NCBI GenBank assembly: GCA_903772945.1
Contig: CAICTM010000035.1
Location: forward strand, 1-64,000
Length of the DNA stretch: 64,000 nt
Direction of reading: 5' to 3'
Source of the DNA: Seminavis robusta
Taxonomy: Eukaryota > Bacillariophyta > Bacillariophyceae > Naviculales > Naviculaceae
The notes under the pieces were generated by a model, which was given only the letters and a program-made list of their open reading frames with translations, had not been told where the DNA came from and did not search any database. Shown here one piece after another: positions 9,726 to 22,004 of this stretch; the first letter of the stretch is position 1; every line of letters begins with the position of its first letter. Both the position numbers and the translations under genes were made by a program.

Positions 9726-12700
9726 ATGGAAGAAATGGAGGTATCAGTGGAAATGGAGGTATCAGTTGAAGATAGCAGCAGCAGTGGCGCTAATGGCGAG
9801 ACGGAATGTTCCGTCATTGCAGAGGCCACTGGAGAAGAAACTGAACATCCCAGGACGAAGTCAGTGAGGCGAAGGACTCACTTGGATATAGTTCCACTGA
9901 AAGTGATACAAGAAGATGGAGATGAATCGCAGATGTTTGCAAACGATTCAGAAGACGAAGACTCAGACGAGAGCTCTTACGGTCGAAAAGACGATGAGCT
10001 GGAATCTTCTTACAACGAGATACCGCTACCACGACAGCAATCAGCTTTAGGAGCTTCTATGATGAGAAGGGACCGTCGACGCTCAGCCTTTACGTTGATG
10101 CACAATGCCTTTGGAGCCAGCGTCATTCGGATACAAAATGAAATGGACATGGTCCGTGGGAAGTTATCTGATTCTTATCAAAAGGAAGGGAAAGCTGTCT
10201 TGCTTCATGGGTATCTACACATTCAAATTATTAGAGCCCGAAACCTACGAAATGCCGACTGTTTCCGTGGTTTTCACACACTTTTTCAGTGCCTTACCAA
10301 CGATGTATCTGATCCTTATGTGACGGTCCATGCAGGGGCGCACAGGCTGCTCAAAACAAGGCAAATTGAAAATGATCTTAATCCAGAATGGAACGAAGAT
10401 TTCTTCATTCCGGTTTGTCATCCCATTGCAGACATTGAATTTCGGGTCAAAGATAGAGATGCAATGTCAGGCGAATTGCTTGGCAAGTCCTTCTTGTCAG
10501 TTCATGAGCTGATTCGATTTGCTGATGAAGACCCTGATCACATTGATTTCAGTGCCATGTTAGGGAGTGAATTGATGGAACCTACCGAGTCACAGGCAGA
10601 CAATGCCAACAGCATGGGCGGGGCTTCCAGCGGAAGAAACCTGCTTTCTTTGCTCGGCGGTTCCGGCAAGGAGGCTTCCAGCAGGCGTATGCTGCGAACA
10701 GGACTTCGCAAGACAGTGCATTTGGATAACCGTCCACATCATGGAAGTCTGGAGTATTTTATTGACTTCATTCCCAAGGACTTGTTACACAAGCCCCCGA
10801 GGGATTTTGGTCTTTTGACCGAAAAGTCCGCAGTTACCATGGCTGTCCCTGGAGTATACTTCTCTGCCCAACACTACAACCGAGTGCGCTTCTACATCAA
10901 CGCAGATGACAAGGGACACACACCGCCAGTGACTTATGGCAAGGAAAATGAGAAGACATGGGAAGGTCAACGTTACTTTAAAGACGTTTACGATTCAATC
11001 TGTCAGGCTGAACACATGGTCTATATTGTTGGATGGTCCGTAGATTATACTCAATCGCTGCTAAGAGGGGTCGAACGAACAAATGGGTTGCACACCAGAA
11101 AGGACGGGTCCAAGTATAGTCCCAAAATTGGGGAATTGTTAAATCAGAAGGCCAACGAGGGAGTTGTCGTCAATATGCTGGTGTGGGATGATCAGACCTC
11201 GAACTCCATCAACAGGTGAGTGCCAGAGGTTGTTACCCTGCTCCGTCCCTCTTCTCCTTCGTTTCCCTAACCTTCTACCCTTCTCTCCTCCTTCAGGATT
11301 GGCGTCGTTGCGACAATGGATGAGCAAGTAAGTGAAGGAAATTGCGTGCCACAGCCATCAAGGTTTCTTTATAATGAAAGCATGCAGCTCACAGTTCTTT
11401 TCTTCCTCCTCTATTCCCAGTTAAGGGAATACTTTCGTAAAGGTTCCAAAGTTAACCTTGTAAGTCATCAACCCCCGCATAGATCCTGCTTAGAAGCTGC
11501 TGGACATCTGCTGCTCACGTAACGTCGTTTTCTGAATCTTTCAGAGGCTTACACCGATGGGTGGGGGGGATGCCAACGTTCTCAAGAAGTTTCGCAATGC
11601 AGTCTACTATTCGCATCACCAAAAATGCATCATGTGTGACACGCCGAGAAAAGAGTTGGTAGCCTATGTTGGTGAGTGGTATTGTGTCATTTGTGGTCCG
11701 GTCAGTGGATGCATTTCTGGCCATGCGTTCGTCTCAACTTGGTTTCCTGATTGCTTCAGGTGGCATTGATCTTACATACGGAAGATACGATGACGGCAGC
11801 TATCCTCTTTTCAAAACACTCGAAACGGATCACAAGGGAGACTTCCACAATGCATGCGCAGTTGTAAACAGCACAATGGGTCCCCGCCAGCCTTGGCATG
11901 ATATCCATTCTCGCGTGGAGGGAGAGGGCGCGCTGGACGTGCTCAAGAATTTTGAGGAACGATGGATTGGCCAGGGTGGTCTCGCGTCCGACCTAGTATC
12001 TTTGGACCATTTTGGGATTCTACCCTACAACCCCGCCGAAACCGACGAGAAGGAAGATGCTTGGCATACCCAACTCTTTCGATCAATTGACGAACGAACG
12101 GCCAAGTTGAAGAAAACAAAATTCCGGGCAAACCAGTTCGAGGATACACAGGGGGTAAGCTTCAATGAGAAAAGGAAACGAAAAGCGGGGAAACGACAAA
12201 CAATTCTAGAGCATCTCTTGAAAACGGGAAAAGAAAAAGAGCAGCGCTTCATCGCAGAGGGAAAACCGGCCGATGGTGCCTTCACGCTGGAAAGGGCAGA
12301 GCTCGACGTGAAACGAGATTTACGAGTCGATAGCTCTTGCCATCGGTAAGTTCATCTTGGCAAGGAATGTAATTCAGGGACCCAACCTTATGTGCTCCTC
12401 TTGCTTCCTTTTCAGAGCTTTAGTACACCATATAAGGAATGCACAGCATTGCGTATACATGGAGTCTCAGTACTTTCTGAGCAGCTCCTTCTTGTGGCCA
12501 GACGAGCAAAATGGCAAATGCTGCAATCTGGTTGCTGCTGAGATCACGTACAAGATTTGCGAAAAGATTGAAGGCGGCGAACGGTTTGCTGCTTACATTG
12601 TCCTGCCAATGTGGCCAGAGGGTCTTCCAGATGCCGCCTCAGTACAGAGCATTCTCGCCTACCAATCTTTCACCATGAGGACCATGTACGAGCGGATTGC

Positions 12701-13343
12701 AAACTCGATTGGGAGACGAAGAAGCAAGCTGGGCAGAGATGGGACCCAGGAGCAAATTGCGTTGATCGCAGCTGCAAGACCAACCGACTATCTGAACTTC
12801 TACTGTCTGGCAGCAAGAGAGAAAGCGGAAGCATCCGGGACTTACTTTGACAACGGTTTGCTGAGCCGCACACGACGACACTTGGTATACACTCATTCCA
12901 AGATGACCATTGTAGACGACGCTATTGCCATTATTGGGTCAGCGAATATCAATCAACGTTCTTTGGATGGCAATCGTGATAGCGAACTTCTGATGGGGTA
13001 CTGGCAGCCGGCTCATGTTGCAACCAAGGCGTCAGTTCCCAATGGTGATGTCCACGGCTTTCGGATGTATTGTTTCGCTCATCTGGCAGGTACTATGGAG
13101 GATGAATTCCGCGATCCCGCCAGCTTGGGATGCGTGAGACGTCTGAATAGCATTGCTGACGAAAATTGGCAAAAGTATACAGCGGATAACGTGATCGACA
13201 TGACAGCTCCCATCGTCCCCTATCCTATTACTGTCCTCCCCGATGGAAACATTGAACCAGCGACTGATGATGGAAAATTCCCAGATACATCTTCGCCAAT
13301 CATTGGTAATCCAGGAAAACTTCCGAAATTTTTGACTACCTAA
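9726..13343 (+). CDS. C2-domain phospholipase D, 6 exons
   Basis: Exons 9726-11215, 11297-11327, 11421-11459, 11545-11671, 11760-12345 and 12416-13343 keep one frame and give about 1,066 residues; every intron is GT-AG. The two small exons are 31 and 39 nt. The N-terminus is acidic and disordered. A C2 domain spans about residues 161-265 (GYLHIQIIRARNL, SDPYVTV, NPEWNEDF), so calcium or phospholipid binding is likely. The first HKD motif is HQKCIMCD (545-552), followed by VGGIDLTYGRYD. The second is HSKMTIVDD (from 918), followed by IGSANINQRSLDGNRDSE. The order matches plant-type C2-PLDs that hydrolyse phosphatidylcholine to phosphatidic acid at membranes. It is longer than typical plant PLDs (about 800-850 residues), the excess being the N-terminus and a charged insert near residues 690-750. 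It is convergent with the GYF gene 138 bp away. Confidence 0.92.
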
Positions 13344-13481
13344 TAACTTCTACTAGAATGAAGAATTCTTGAAGGTTACCGGAAACAGTGGTGCAGGAGG
13401 GCTACTGTAGCTAGCTAGCCAGCCAAGGGCTCTTGTGGGATTAATACTGAAAAGTTAGGTAGATTGACAACTGAAGAGATC

Positions 13482-16400
13482 TTATCGCAAGGTTGTCTTC
13501 TTCTTCCTTCCCTTCTTAGGACTGCCAAGCGTCTCCCATTCCTCCTTTCCATGCTGGCTGGCTTTCAATTTGATAAATTCAGTGGCAAAGGTGTTGACCT
13601 CAGGTGTCGATCCTAAGTAGGTTGTCAGGTACTGGCGGATCTCAATAGCATCGGTCAGGGTCATGCAGAATGAAACCAAGGTCAGGTCTTCTGTGCCGTT
13701 CAGCTTCTTCATGTAATCTTTGCACCACTTTTCCAAGGCTGGCGACATCGAGGCCCCGAACTCCTCCGCGGCTGTACCCGTTGCTCTCTGCTGCTGCCCA
13801 GTAGGCTTTCGCGCTTCCACTGCGGTCTGCTTTGGTCTCGCTGCAGCCTGCGCACTCGTTTTGGCAGCTGTAGCTGGTCCGCCACCGGCCATTGTTGCAC
13901 TGGGCTTGACCGTACCAGGGGTCCAAGCAGAGCTTCCCGATGCTGCAACATTTGCCCAGCCACTGCTCGGTTGTTGTCGAGGCTGGGTTCCTTGTTGCAT
14001 TGCTAGGGCAGCCGCACGACGCGCTTCCTCTTTCTGAATCTCGGACATGCTCTTTCGCGAAGTTGTTGCATTAGTGGCTGCCCCTCCCCAGGCAGGTGCA
14101 GCCGGTTTCGCCGCTGGAGGCGGAGCTTGTTGTTGCACAGGAACTGGCTCCTTTGCTCGCTTCTGATTGTTGCTGTTTTTGTTGTTATTATTGTCCGCCT
14201 TGCTGCGCCGTTTCTCGGCAGACTGTTCCACAGCGTTTGGTGCAGGTTGAGGAGGTTGCGCCGCAACACCAATTCCACCCGCGTCGCCAGACAAACCAAG
14301 CATCATCTTAAGTTGCGCCGAAGATTGGTTGGCTCCATTGGAAGCCTCCACATTTGCCGCAGCGGCCGCTGCTTCTGCAGCCTCCATCTCCTGGCGTTCG
14401 CGTTCGGCCGCTTCTCTTGCCTCATGTTCCTTCCTCGCAAGCTCTTCTGCATGTCTTTGTCGTTCGTATTCCTCTTCTGCACGGCGACGTTCTTCTGCAA
14501 GTCGCTGCTCCTCGAGTCGACGTTCTTCGAGCCTCCTCTCTTCCAACCGGCGCTCCTCGGCATGTCGTTGTTCTTCAAGCATACGTTCCTCCATACGGCG
14601 CTCTTCCTGTCTACGTTCCTCTGCTGCCCTGGCCCTCGCTTCAGCTTCCTCCTGGGCTCTGTCATTTTGTTGAGGCATGAAAGCCACTGAAAGATCTGGG
14701 AAAATTCCCGAAAGAACGATGAAAGGACCGCTGGCTTGCTGGCTGATGGGCAGGTCCCCTTTGAAATATCCTGCTTCGAGCCACTGCCTCATCTCGTCGC
14801 CACGAAAGGGCCCCTGTGACGAGTAGCAAAGAAAACTTATTTAGGTTGCAAGAAAACAGCAAGAAGCAATTCCCAATCAAACGCGCACCTGAATGTTGTT
14901 TTGAGGGTCAGAGTAGAACCAGGGGGCATCGGGGTTGATACGCGGTGGCCCCTCGGTTGACATACTACGCTGACGCTGGATAGTTTCCATACGGATCTGC
15001 TCTTCGCGGCGTCGCAATTCTTCTTGTTGTTGCGCGCGAACCTGAGCCTCGTGCTGCTGAAACTGGGCATTCGTCATTTGAAGGACCGCCATTTCGGTGC
15101 CGAAGGCGGGGTCCTGGCGCAAGGCAACTCGTCTAGGATTGTGTGCAATGAGGTCCCTGAGCAAGTCAACGTTTCCCAACAGAGGAATGACTCGAGAATC
15201 TTCAGCATGGAGAGTTGATAAAATCGACACAAGATCGGACCGTCCCCATGAGTTTTCCAAGATTGTCGTGATACGTTCCATGAGAACCAACTCAACTTGC
15301 GCCTGTGGACTAGGCTGTTGCTGTTGTTGCATAGCTTGCTGTTGTTGCGCTTGTTGGCGCGCCCGTTCTTGGGCCTGCTGCTGCTGCGCCAATGCTCGTC
15401 GTTGCGATTCTTCTTGCTCTTGTCTACGCCGCAAAAGTTCTTTCTGTTCCATTTCCGCAGCCTCGCGGGCCTTTTGTTCCGCGGCAAACGATTCCAACCG
15501 TGACGCAAGGTCCATCCCCAGTCCAACATTTTGTTGCGTAGATTGCGGTGTTGGAAGCATGGGACCACCCCAAGGATTCAAAGGGATCGAGGTAGAAGAA
15601 GAGGGACCGCCAAGACCTAATAAGCCTGCGGTATCGTTAGAGGGTGCACTGCCATTCCAAGGAGACAAGCCGGGTTCGTTTTTCGGTTCCTCACCAGATC
15701 CCGCGTTATCCTCTTTCTTAACTCCAATCATTGCCATCAATCTGGACGATGCTTCCTCTTCGGCAGTCATGGTGGAGGTTGGTTCCTCTGCAGGTGGTGC
15801 TGCTGCCGGATCATCCAAGGCCGGCTGTTCTCCCAAGTCGTCTTCTTCCGTGGGTGCATCAAAATCTTCAAACACATTAACGTTGTCGCCTGAACCCGAA
15901 CGGATCGTGGTCCCGATCGTTGCTAGTGGACGCTTGGGATCAACATGGACCTGCCTGGCATTAATTTCCTCTTCGTCCTCCAAGTCATTGGAACCTCGAG
16001 AACCGTGTAGCTCTTCTTCAAATTTACGAGTGGCTTCTGCCATTTTTTCAAAGTCAAATGTATCACCACTACCAGTAGACGCACCGTCACCACCACCACC
16101 ACTACCACTACCCTTGAGATCACCCTCTGGCATTCCTCCAAAAGCACTAAAGTCCATGGCCGCGCCGGTGGCACCTCCAACAGGATCATCCCAAAGATCA
16201 CTCGGGTGGTTGGCATCTTTGTCTTTGCCGCTTCCTCGTTTCTCCTCCGAGGGAGGCAAAGCCACGCCGCGCTGCCAACGACCCGTATTTGGTGCATTAT
16301 AACTTCTGCGTCTTTCCCCGGGTGTCAGTTCCTCGCCACCACGAGTAGGCCCTCCTTTGGGCATTGGCACACTGGAACGACGCATAGGAACTGCCGCCCA

Positions 16401-17232
16401 AATCTCATCGGCATCCGCATCATTGGCGTCCCAACAGACTAGTATAGTAGTAACGCAGGGGAGAGCAAATCATCAGATGATGCAGAATTCTACAACCAAA
16501 GCGAAAATGTGTAAAAAAGACCAGAGAAAAGACCAATGTCTTACCAGGATCCTGAGGCTCTTCGGACAGCAAAACAACGGCCTCCACGTGCTTGAGATGA
16601 GGCGGCGGAAATCCTGCGTTCATGTCCGGGCGAGGCCGCATGGAGAGTAGCTTTTCACGGGTGTAGCGAATGCATTTGGCAGCTTCTACGGCCTTTTTGT
16701 ATTCGGACGGTTCAGCGCGAGGATTATTCCGTCCTTCTAGCGCATCCTGAGCAGGATCACCGCTTCCTCCTCGACCGGCCAAATCCGAAAAGCGTCTTCC
16801 GCCGGTTCCTCCTCCTCCTCCGGCAGCACCAGTGGCCGGATACGTTCCGACAGAAGCAGCCCTGCTGATGCCGTCCGGTACACGGGCTGCTAAATCCGCG
16901 AGCGATCGTCCAGGTTTGGAAGCCCGTCCATGGAAGCTGGAGCGAAAGGCTTCGCTGCGAGCATTCTGTTTGTGCTCTCCGTTGTTGTTACTACTGTCGG
17001 TGCTGCTATTGTTGGTGTGACGGTCACGGCCCTTCTTTCGTTCGATGCTGATGAATTCACCTTCGTCGTCTTGAAGAGCAGAGAACTTGTTCGCGTCTCG
17101 TTTGGCCATGGAATCGCCACCAATCGAAGAGGACCTTGGACGGCTGTCCGATGTCACAGTGGGTGGTGGCTGAAAGCCTCGACCACCTTTCCAGGCAGGT
17201 CGCAAAGAGGAACTTCCCGAGTTGGTACTCAT
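13482..17232 (-). CDS. GIGYF-type GYF-domain protein, 3 exons
   Basis: Exons (minus strand) 17232-16545, 16438-14889 and 14813-13482 give about 1,189 residues; introns are 106 and 75 bp, GT-AG. Residues 190-196 (YTREKLL) fit the eIF4E-binding motif YxxxxL-hydrophobic. A tract with GRWQRGVALPP and SDLWDDP follows in exon 2, a layout seen in GIGYF and 4E-T proteins. A Gln/Ala/Arg-rich coiled region comes next. The GYF domain starts at W736 (WFYSDPQNN) and continues over the second splice site with the signature GPFxxxxMxxWxxxGYF; GYF domains bind proline-rich ligands. A long Glu/Arg helix (about 805-880) leads to a C-terminal fold, LEKWCKDYMKKL to YLTTYLGSTPEV, resembling the GIGYF C-terminus. 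Expected role: translational repression or mRNA quality control with an eIF4E-family protein. The family call is strong; the partner is inferred. Confidence 0.88.
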
Positions 17233-18769
17233 GATGCAGAATGTCTATTTTGGTTGTCGTATGAAAAAAGCGTATTGATACAGTCTAGCTCGATAGCAAG
17301 AGGTCTCCAGCGGCAGTGAGTTGTCACGTAAAGTGCTGTTGCCAACGACACAGAGTAAAGAGGCGCAAGATAGATACGTATCCACAAGTAAGTTAGGTTA
17401 GCAACAACAGATAGATGGTAAGACAATGACACAAGCACGACGGAGACATGGGCCAGCAGCGTGAAATGAGAGCGCTTGTCACCACAGGATCTTGACTAGA
17501 GCAATAATGCCCTATTCCAAATGCCAAATTTCCTATTCAAAAGCAGCTCATGACTCGGTCAATCACGGATCTTGGCACCGTCCACCTGCCCCCTGGATTT
17601 GCTTCTTCCTGCCCTCGACCATGGCGATGATCTTTCCTTTCAAGCCAAACAACTTCCTGATCGTCTCACTAACTGCTCTGCCATGCTTCAGAGTAACACT
17701 TTGCCTCATCAAATCCATCCAAGAAGCCCGTTCACTACAAACAACGTCGTCCATGGTCTTACCTCCTCACAACAGCGCGAAAGATACAATGATCAAAGCT
17801 GCAGCACTCGGTGTGATCGAAGTTGACGGGCGCAGACAGACGTCGGCAGAATTGTGAAGATCGGTTCCTTGTTCCTTGACACTGCCCTCGTGACTGAGCC
17901 AGCTACTGAGTACTGAGCCACTCATCAGGATAACCTTGAGCCACACTTTGGAACGTTGGCTCGGCCCCTCGTTCGGATCCTAGCAGCTAGCTATTAGACT
18001 CACCAAGCTACCGGTAGCTAGCTAGCGAGAGGGCGAGGTTGACACCAGCGACAGCAACCGCCCTGGAGCGAGGCAAGAACCTGGTGATAGATATCAAGAT
18101 GGGCTGTCACAGAATCCACATCTGATGGGGATCTGCCACCAGACAAAGGCAGGCTACAGGAATGAAACCATCTCCGTATTTCTGCTGGCCTGTGGCCTGC
18201 ACTCACGAAACATCTAGCTAGATTGGTTTGATTCGATTCACATTCGATGTATGTCGGTCCATTGATGCAGCTGTCGCATGGGTGGGCCAATCAGTGACAA
18301 ATCTAACTCGCAAGAGGAAGGTCTTCATTCTATTCCACAAGCTAAAGTACCAAGCTGTTTTCATAGGCTCCCAATCTTCAAAAGCAACAGCTCGAGAAGC
18401 AATCAAAATCTAGTACTGGTATACCAGTACCCATGCCACAAGCGCAGAAAAGATCATGATCGCAAGTTTTGGCTGCTTGTCGCTACCGGGACATGTGTTG
18501 TCCTCATCAAAGCAAGCACTATGATTATCAGCAAAGATTCCAGTCTGCAAAATGTTACCCCAGCCAGTTGCCAGGTTCAATCTCGAGTGTTACTGTGGTG
18601 ACTGGTTTTACTTGAACCAAGGCAATGAAAATACGTACAATCTCAAGCAAGATGGTGATTTGAACAACGAACAGACGACGTTTGCAGCCGACTATATGGC
18701 AACAAGGTAGACCTGTGGGTATCTGGCAATCCCAACTACTGTACCAGTACCGGTACAGTAGTGCTATTC
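17233..18769. other. Gene-poor intergenic region
   Basis: About 1.5 kb upstream of the GYF gene. The only ORF with protein-like composition is a 63-codon minus-strand frame (17754-17563, containing RKLFGLKGKIIAMVEGRKK). It has no recognised domain and is not called. Palindromic TACCGGTA lies at about 18010 with CTAGCTAG beside it, and again near 18747. Nothing else is supported. Confidence 0.45.
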
Positions 18770-19195
18770 GGGCAATTGTGAGCATGGTGGCATGGCTGAG
18801 TTTGGTGGCCACACACTATTGGAGTTGAGTTGAAGGCGCCATGGCAGGCAGTGGCCATCATCACTTGATGAAATGGAGGACACTCGGTGGCAAGCTTTTG
18901 CATACATCAAGCCCAGAGCACAATCCAGACTGACTAGAACTCCTTCTGTACTGGTACTATTGGAGCTGAAGATAAGATTAAGAAGGGGGGCTCTTGAAGT
19001 TATGTTCTCTGCATCACTATACTGGTAAGCTGCTAAGCTTCAACCCACGCCACACACAATACACTCGCACCAAGTTCATGCTCAGAGGAAGAAAGCCATG
19101 GCAGCTGCTGCCAACAGAGAAGAGCCAAATACCACACAACCAGTACTTGATGCTGAGCCAGCAACGTCGAGCTCCAGACCACCATGATGGTGTTC
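18770..19195 (-). pseudogene. Inverted 3'-end fragment of the GPI-anchored surface-protein family
   Basis: On the minus strand this matches about 24705-25135 of the intact gene and its 3' flank: the last 35 or so codons, the stop (19084-19082), and about 300 bp downstream. The coding part is still open and keeps the GPI-signal hydrophobic end (VVFGSSLL, then AAAAMAFFL). Substitutions are clearly more frequent than in the 28-kb copy, so it is older. Nothing of the rest of the gene is found on its 5' side, so it is a fragment. Confidence 0.75.
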
Positions 19196-20154
19196 AATCA
19201 AAGATGACGCAATGAAATGGAATTCAATCAACCGGAATGTTCGAACTCAGCCGTACGCAGCATCGCAATGAGAACTTCGACTGACTCGTCACTCTACTAG
19301 AAGGTTGGTCGGAAAAAGCCTGGTCGGCTCCGATCAACACCAGCAGCAAAGGTTTCCACTGTACGGTGGGAGACCACGACCCGTGAAGTGTGCGAGGCAG
19401 TTCCCTGGCCGTGGTTGCTCGTCATTGTTCCGCCCGGTATCCCCCTGAGGGCGCTTCACTATTCCGCTATTCTGGGAAAAGCAAAAGTTTTGGACTGGGG
19501 TTGCAGGAAGGACAGCCGAGTCAGCAGTAGAAGCTGCAAAGGTTGTTCTTGGTAGTATGATAGTGGTCGCAGGACGTGAGTTCTGTTTGGGGTAATCCTC
19601 AGCACCAATCCATCCAATCTCCATCATCGCCGCCTCCTCTTTGGTGGTTGATTTGCCGGTCGCGGGACCCTGCATCGTCTCTTTAGTCTTCTTCTGGCTG
19701 CCTGCTCTGTTGTTTGAAGGAGGCGGATGATCGAGTGCGAACTGTCAGAGATGAAAGAGGAGAATGAGACAGCGCAATTTGAGACTTCTATCGCTGTGAA
19801 GCATTGGATCATTCATTGCGATCGAACAGAGACTCTTTGTATAGTGGTGGAGGAGGAGCGACTGTACATGTGCAGCACCGATGGTAGTCTTGACACCTTG
19901 CGAGAATCCGGAAGTGTCTGCCGTGACATCGTTCATTTGTCTAAGAGGACCTTCGAGTTTGCTCTTGCTCCGCCCCTGTTGTTGAACTCAGTCACTCGAA
20001 TAGTCGATCTGTTGGTTGGAGGGTCCATTGATTTGTCACTGCGGTGCCAGCACAACGATCGGTCAAGACTAGACTTGCACCGACTCCATGGTAAACTTGC
20101 ACCGACTGACTAGTAGACTTACACCGACTGTAGTCGGCTTGCACCGCCATCGTC
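19196..20154. other. Intergenic region with two doubtful small ORFs
   Basis: Two ORFs diverge from a 51-bp gap: minus 19675-19334 (113 codons) and plus 19727-20113 (128 codons). Neither has a recognised domain, signal peptide or family resemblance. The 3' end of the plus ORF runs into short repeats of TTGCACCGACT (about 20075-20150), which argues against a conserved C-terminus. They are recorded as possible hypothetical genes only. Confidence 0.2.
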
Positions 20155-20830
20155 GAATGTCACGGCTCTGTGGGAAATAGAAACACATCGTGAGGAACAG
20201 TGTCGCTGTGGGTGGCTGCGCGACGAGTTGAGACAGTCCGCTGAGAAGACGAGAAGAGGAAGGAACGAGGACAGTCTTCCGGCGTTGTGAGAATGATTGG
20301 GGATAGGAGCGAAGGTCAAATCAGCATCGTCGTTGCTCGGTTGGTGCAAGCGTCTGGTCGGTGTTCAACCAGCCTGTCAATGAACTTCGTCGAATGCTTG
20401 GCTGCTGCTGTTGTTTGCCCGCACGAGTGACAGTCGAGTGTCAGCCAGTCAAATCGTCTTCATCATCACCTTTGCTTGCCGCTGTGCACATCGTGGTCGT
20501 CGCCGTCTGCGTGCTTGGCTGCTGCTGTTGTTTGCTGTCGGAAAGAAAAGAGTTGCTGTGTGACGAGTCGAGTCGAGTCTGTCAAATCATCGTCATTGAT
20601 CGGTTGGCTGATGTTGTCGCCGTCGTCGGAAAGGAAGTCGCGAGTCGCTGTGCGAGGAGTCTGTAAAATGGCGATCGTCGTCGTCCTCTGCTTGGCTGAC
20701 TGGTGTTGTTTGCTGTGGGGAAGGAAGGAAGGAACGAATGAATCGAATCGCTGTGCGAAGAGTGGCAAATCAATGTCATTGTCCGCGTTGCTGCAGCTGT
20801 CTCTTGCCACAGCGAACTGGAGAGGAGGAG
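20155..20830. repeat. Degenerate minisatellite-like region
   Basis: Units of roughly 100-130 bp recur with strong decay. They are recognisable by GCTTGGCTGCTGCTGTTGTTTGC (split here as GCTTGGCTGCTG then CTGTTGTTTGC) at about 20395 and 20511, a variant at about 20690, and by recurring TCGCTGTG, GGAAGGAA and CATCGTC blocks between them. Long ORFs on both strands are a by-product of the repeats. No gene is called. Confidence 0.5.
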
Positions 20831-21162
20831 GACCGAGTCAAGGCCAACTCGACTCAAAGGACGACGCAGAAATCTTGGTACAGTAGATGTCGTCTTTGGC
20901 AAAAGGCTGCAGCCGTGAGAGGATTTGCGTGCACCCCCTCTTCCGTACCGGTACCAGCACATGTACCGTACCTCTCGACAACTCAACGCCGACGGTCAAA
21001 ACAGAAAGGAAGAGTGACAGTCGTAGTCGAGTGACAGTCCTCAACGTCGCAATAAACAAATGAATTGCTCGAGACAGACTCTATCATGCAATCACGAAAA
21101 CAATGCCGTCGTGGCTGCATCAAAAAAGAAAAGAGCACAGTCCGCATCGTACGTGTCGCAAG

Positions 21163-21300
21163 CAAATCATGCCTCGAACAACAGCGACCAACACAAAGCA
21201 CAAGCAACCAAATCCACAGCTCCATCGTCGTCGTCCGGTTCAGTGCTTCTTGCCGTTTGGCGTCGTCGGACAACACACACAAATCATGCCTCGAACAACA
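21163..21300 (+). repeat. Short direct repeat flanking 117 bp
   Basis: The 20-bp word AAATCATGCCTCGAACAACA occurs at about 21164 and again at about 21281, immediately before the microsatellite. The microsatellite may have expanded from the ACAACA end of this word. Confidence 0.6.
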
Positions 21301-21448
21301 ACAAACAACAACAAACAACAACAAACAACAACAAACAACAACAAACAACAACAAACAACAACAAACAACAACAAACAACAACAAACAACAACAAACAACA
21401 ACAAACAACAACAAACAACAACAAACAACAACAAACAACAACAAACAA
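21295..21448 (+). repeat. Decanucleotide microsatellite (CAACAACAAA)n
   Basis: About 15 almost perfect copies of CAACAACAAA. Because the period is 10, every forward frame cycles through the same QQQTTTNNNK-like peptide and every reverse frame through LLFVVVCCC. The long ORFs over it on both strands are therefore not evidence of coding. Confidence 0.95.
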
Positions 21449-22004
21449 AGGGGAACTCAAGGGCCGTCGGCGTCGATCAAACCACAAATCCACCATCGTC
21501 GTCGTCGTCTCCGCTTTCGTGCACATCGATTCGAATGCAGGTGGTTTCTTTTGTCGTTGCCTTTTGAGTTCCGGTGGTTTCTCCTTTTGCCGTAGAATTG
21601 TGTGGATTCTCCTCTTGGCCACACTCTCCGGTGGTTTCTTTTCTGTGTCGCAGAGAAACGGCAGCGCGAAACGCCAGCTTTTTGAGGTTGCTTTCAGACC
21701 GTTTCTCGCGTAGGCTACGGTACATTTCGTACGCTTTTTTGATCTATTTGATTTCAGACCGTTTCTCGCCTAGACCGTAGTACAATCTCTACACCGAAAG
21801 ACGAGAAATGTTGGATCACGAGATTTGGTTTGACCACCCCAAATCAACATCAAAATCACATCAAAATCACTTCAAAGGAAGGTCTCACTTTTTCTCTCAA
21901 AGAGATCTTTGAATCTCTGAATCCACTCCTTGCAGTCACAGCATCCTGCTCTTCCTTACCAAAAACATCCTCAACTCCTACCGTAACCATCATACTAATC
22001 CACC
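21449..22004. other. Upstream region of the surface-protein gene
   Basis: No gene is seen. TTTCAGACCGTTTCTCGC occurs twice (about 21692 and 21751), each followed by TAG and a short variant of CTACGGTA. From 21846 to the ATG at 22005 the sequence is duplicated at 28185-28342. The presumed 5' leader therefore travelled with the gene copy, while the DNA further upstream did not. Confidence 0.5.

Noticed and set aside
15097-16302. 401-codon plus-strand ORF
   Set aside because: It is antisense to exon 2 of the GYF gene; the Ser/Cys-rich composition is a by-product of Gln/Ala/Glu codons on the true strand.
18560-18600. GGTTCAATCTC word resembling a tRNA T-arm
   Set aside because: No matching acceptor stem, D-arm or anticodon arm could be found around it; no tRNA gene is supported in the window.
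21295-21448. CRISPR-like regular repeat
   Set aside because: There are no spacers; it is a simple microsatellite in eukaryotic DNA.
20983-21713. Several overlapping ORFs of 90-217 codons on both strands
   Set aside because: They exist only because the 10-bp repeat has no stop in any frame; flanking sequence has no protein features.
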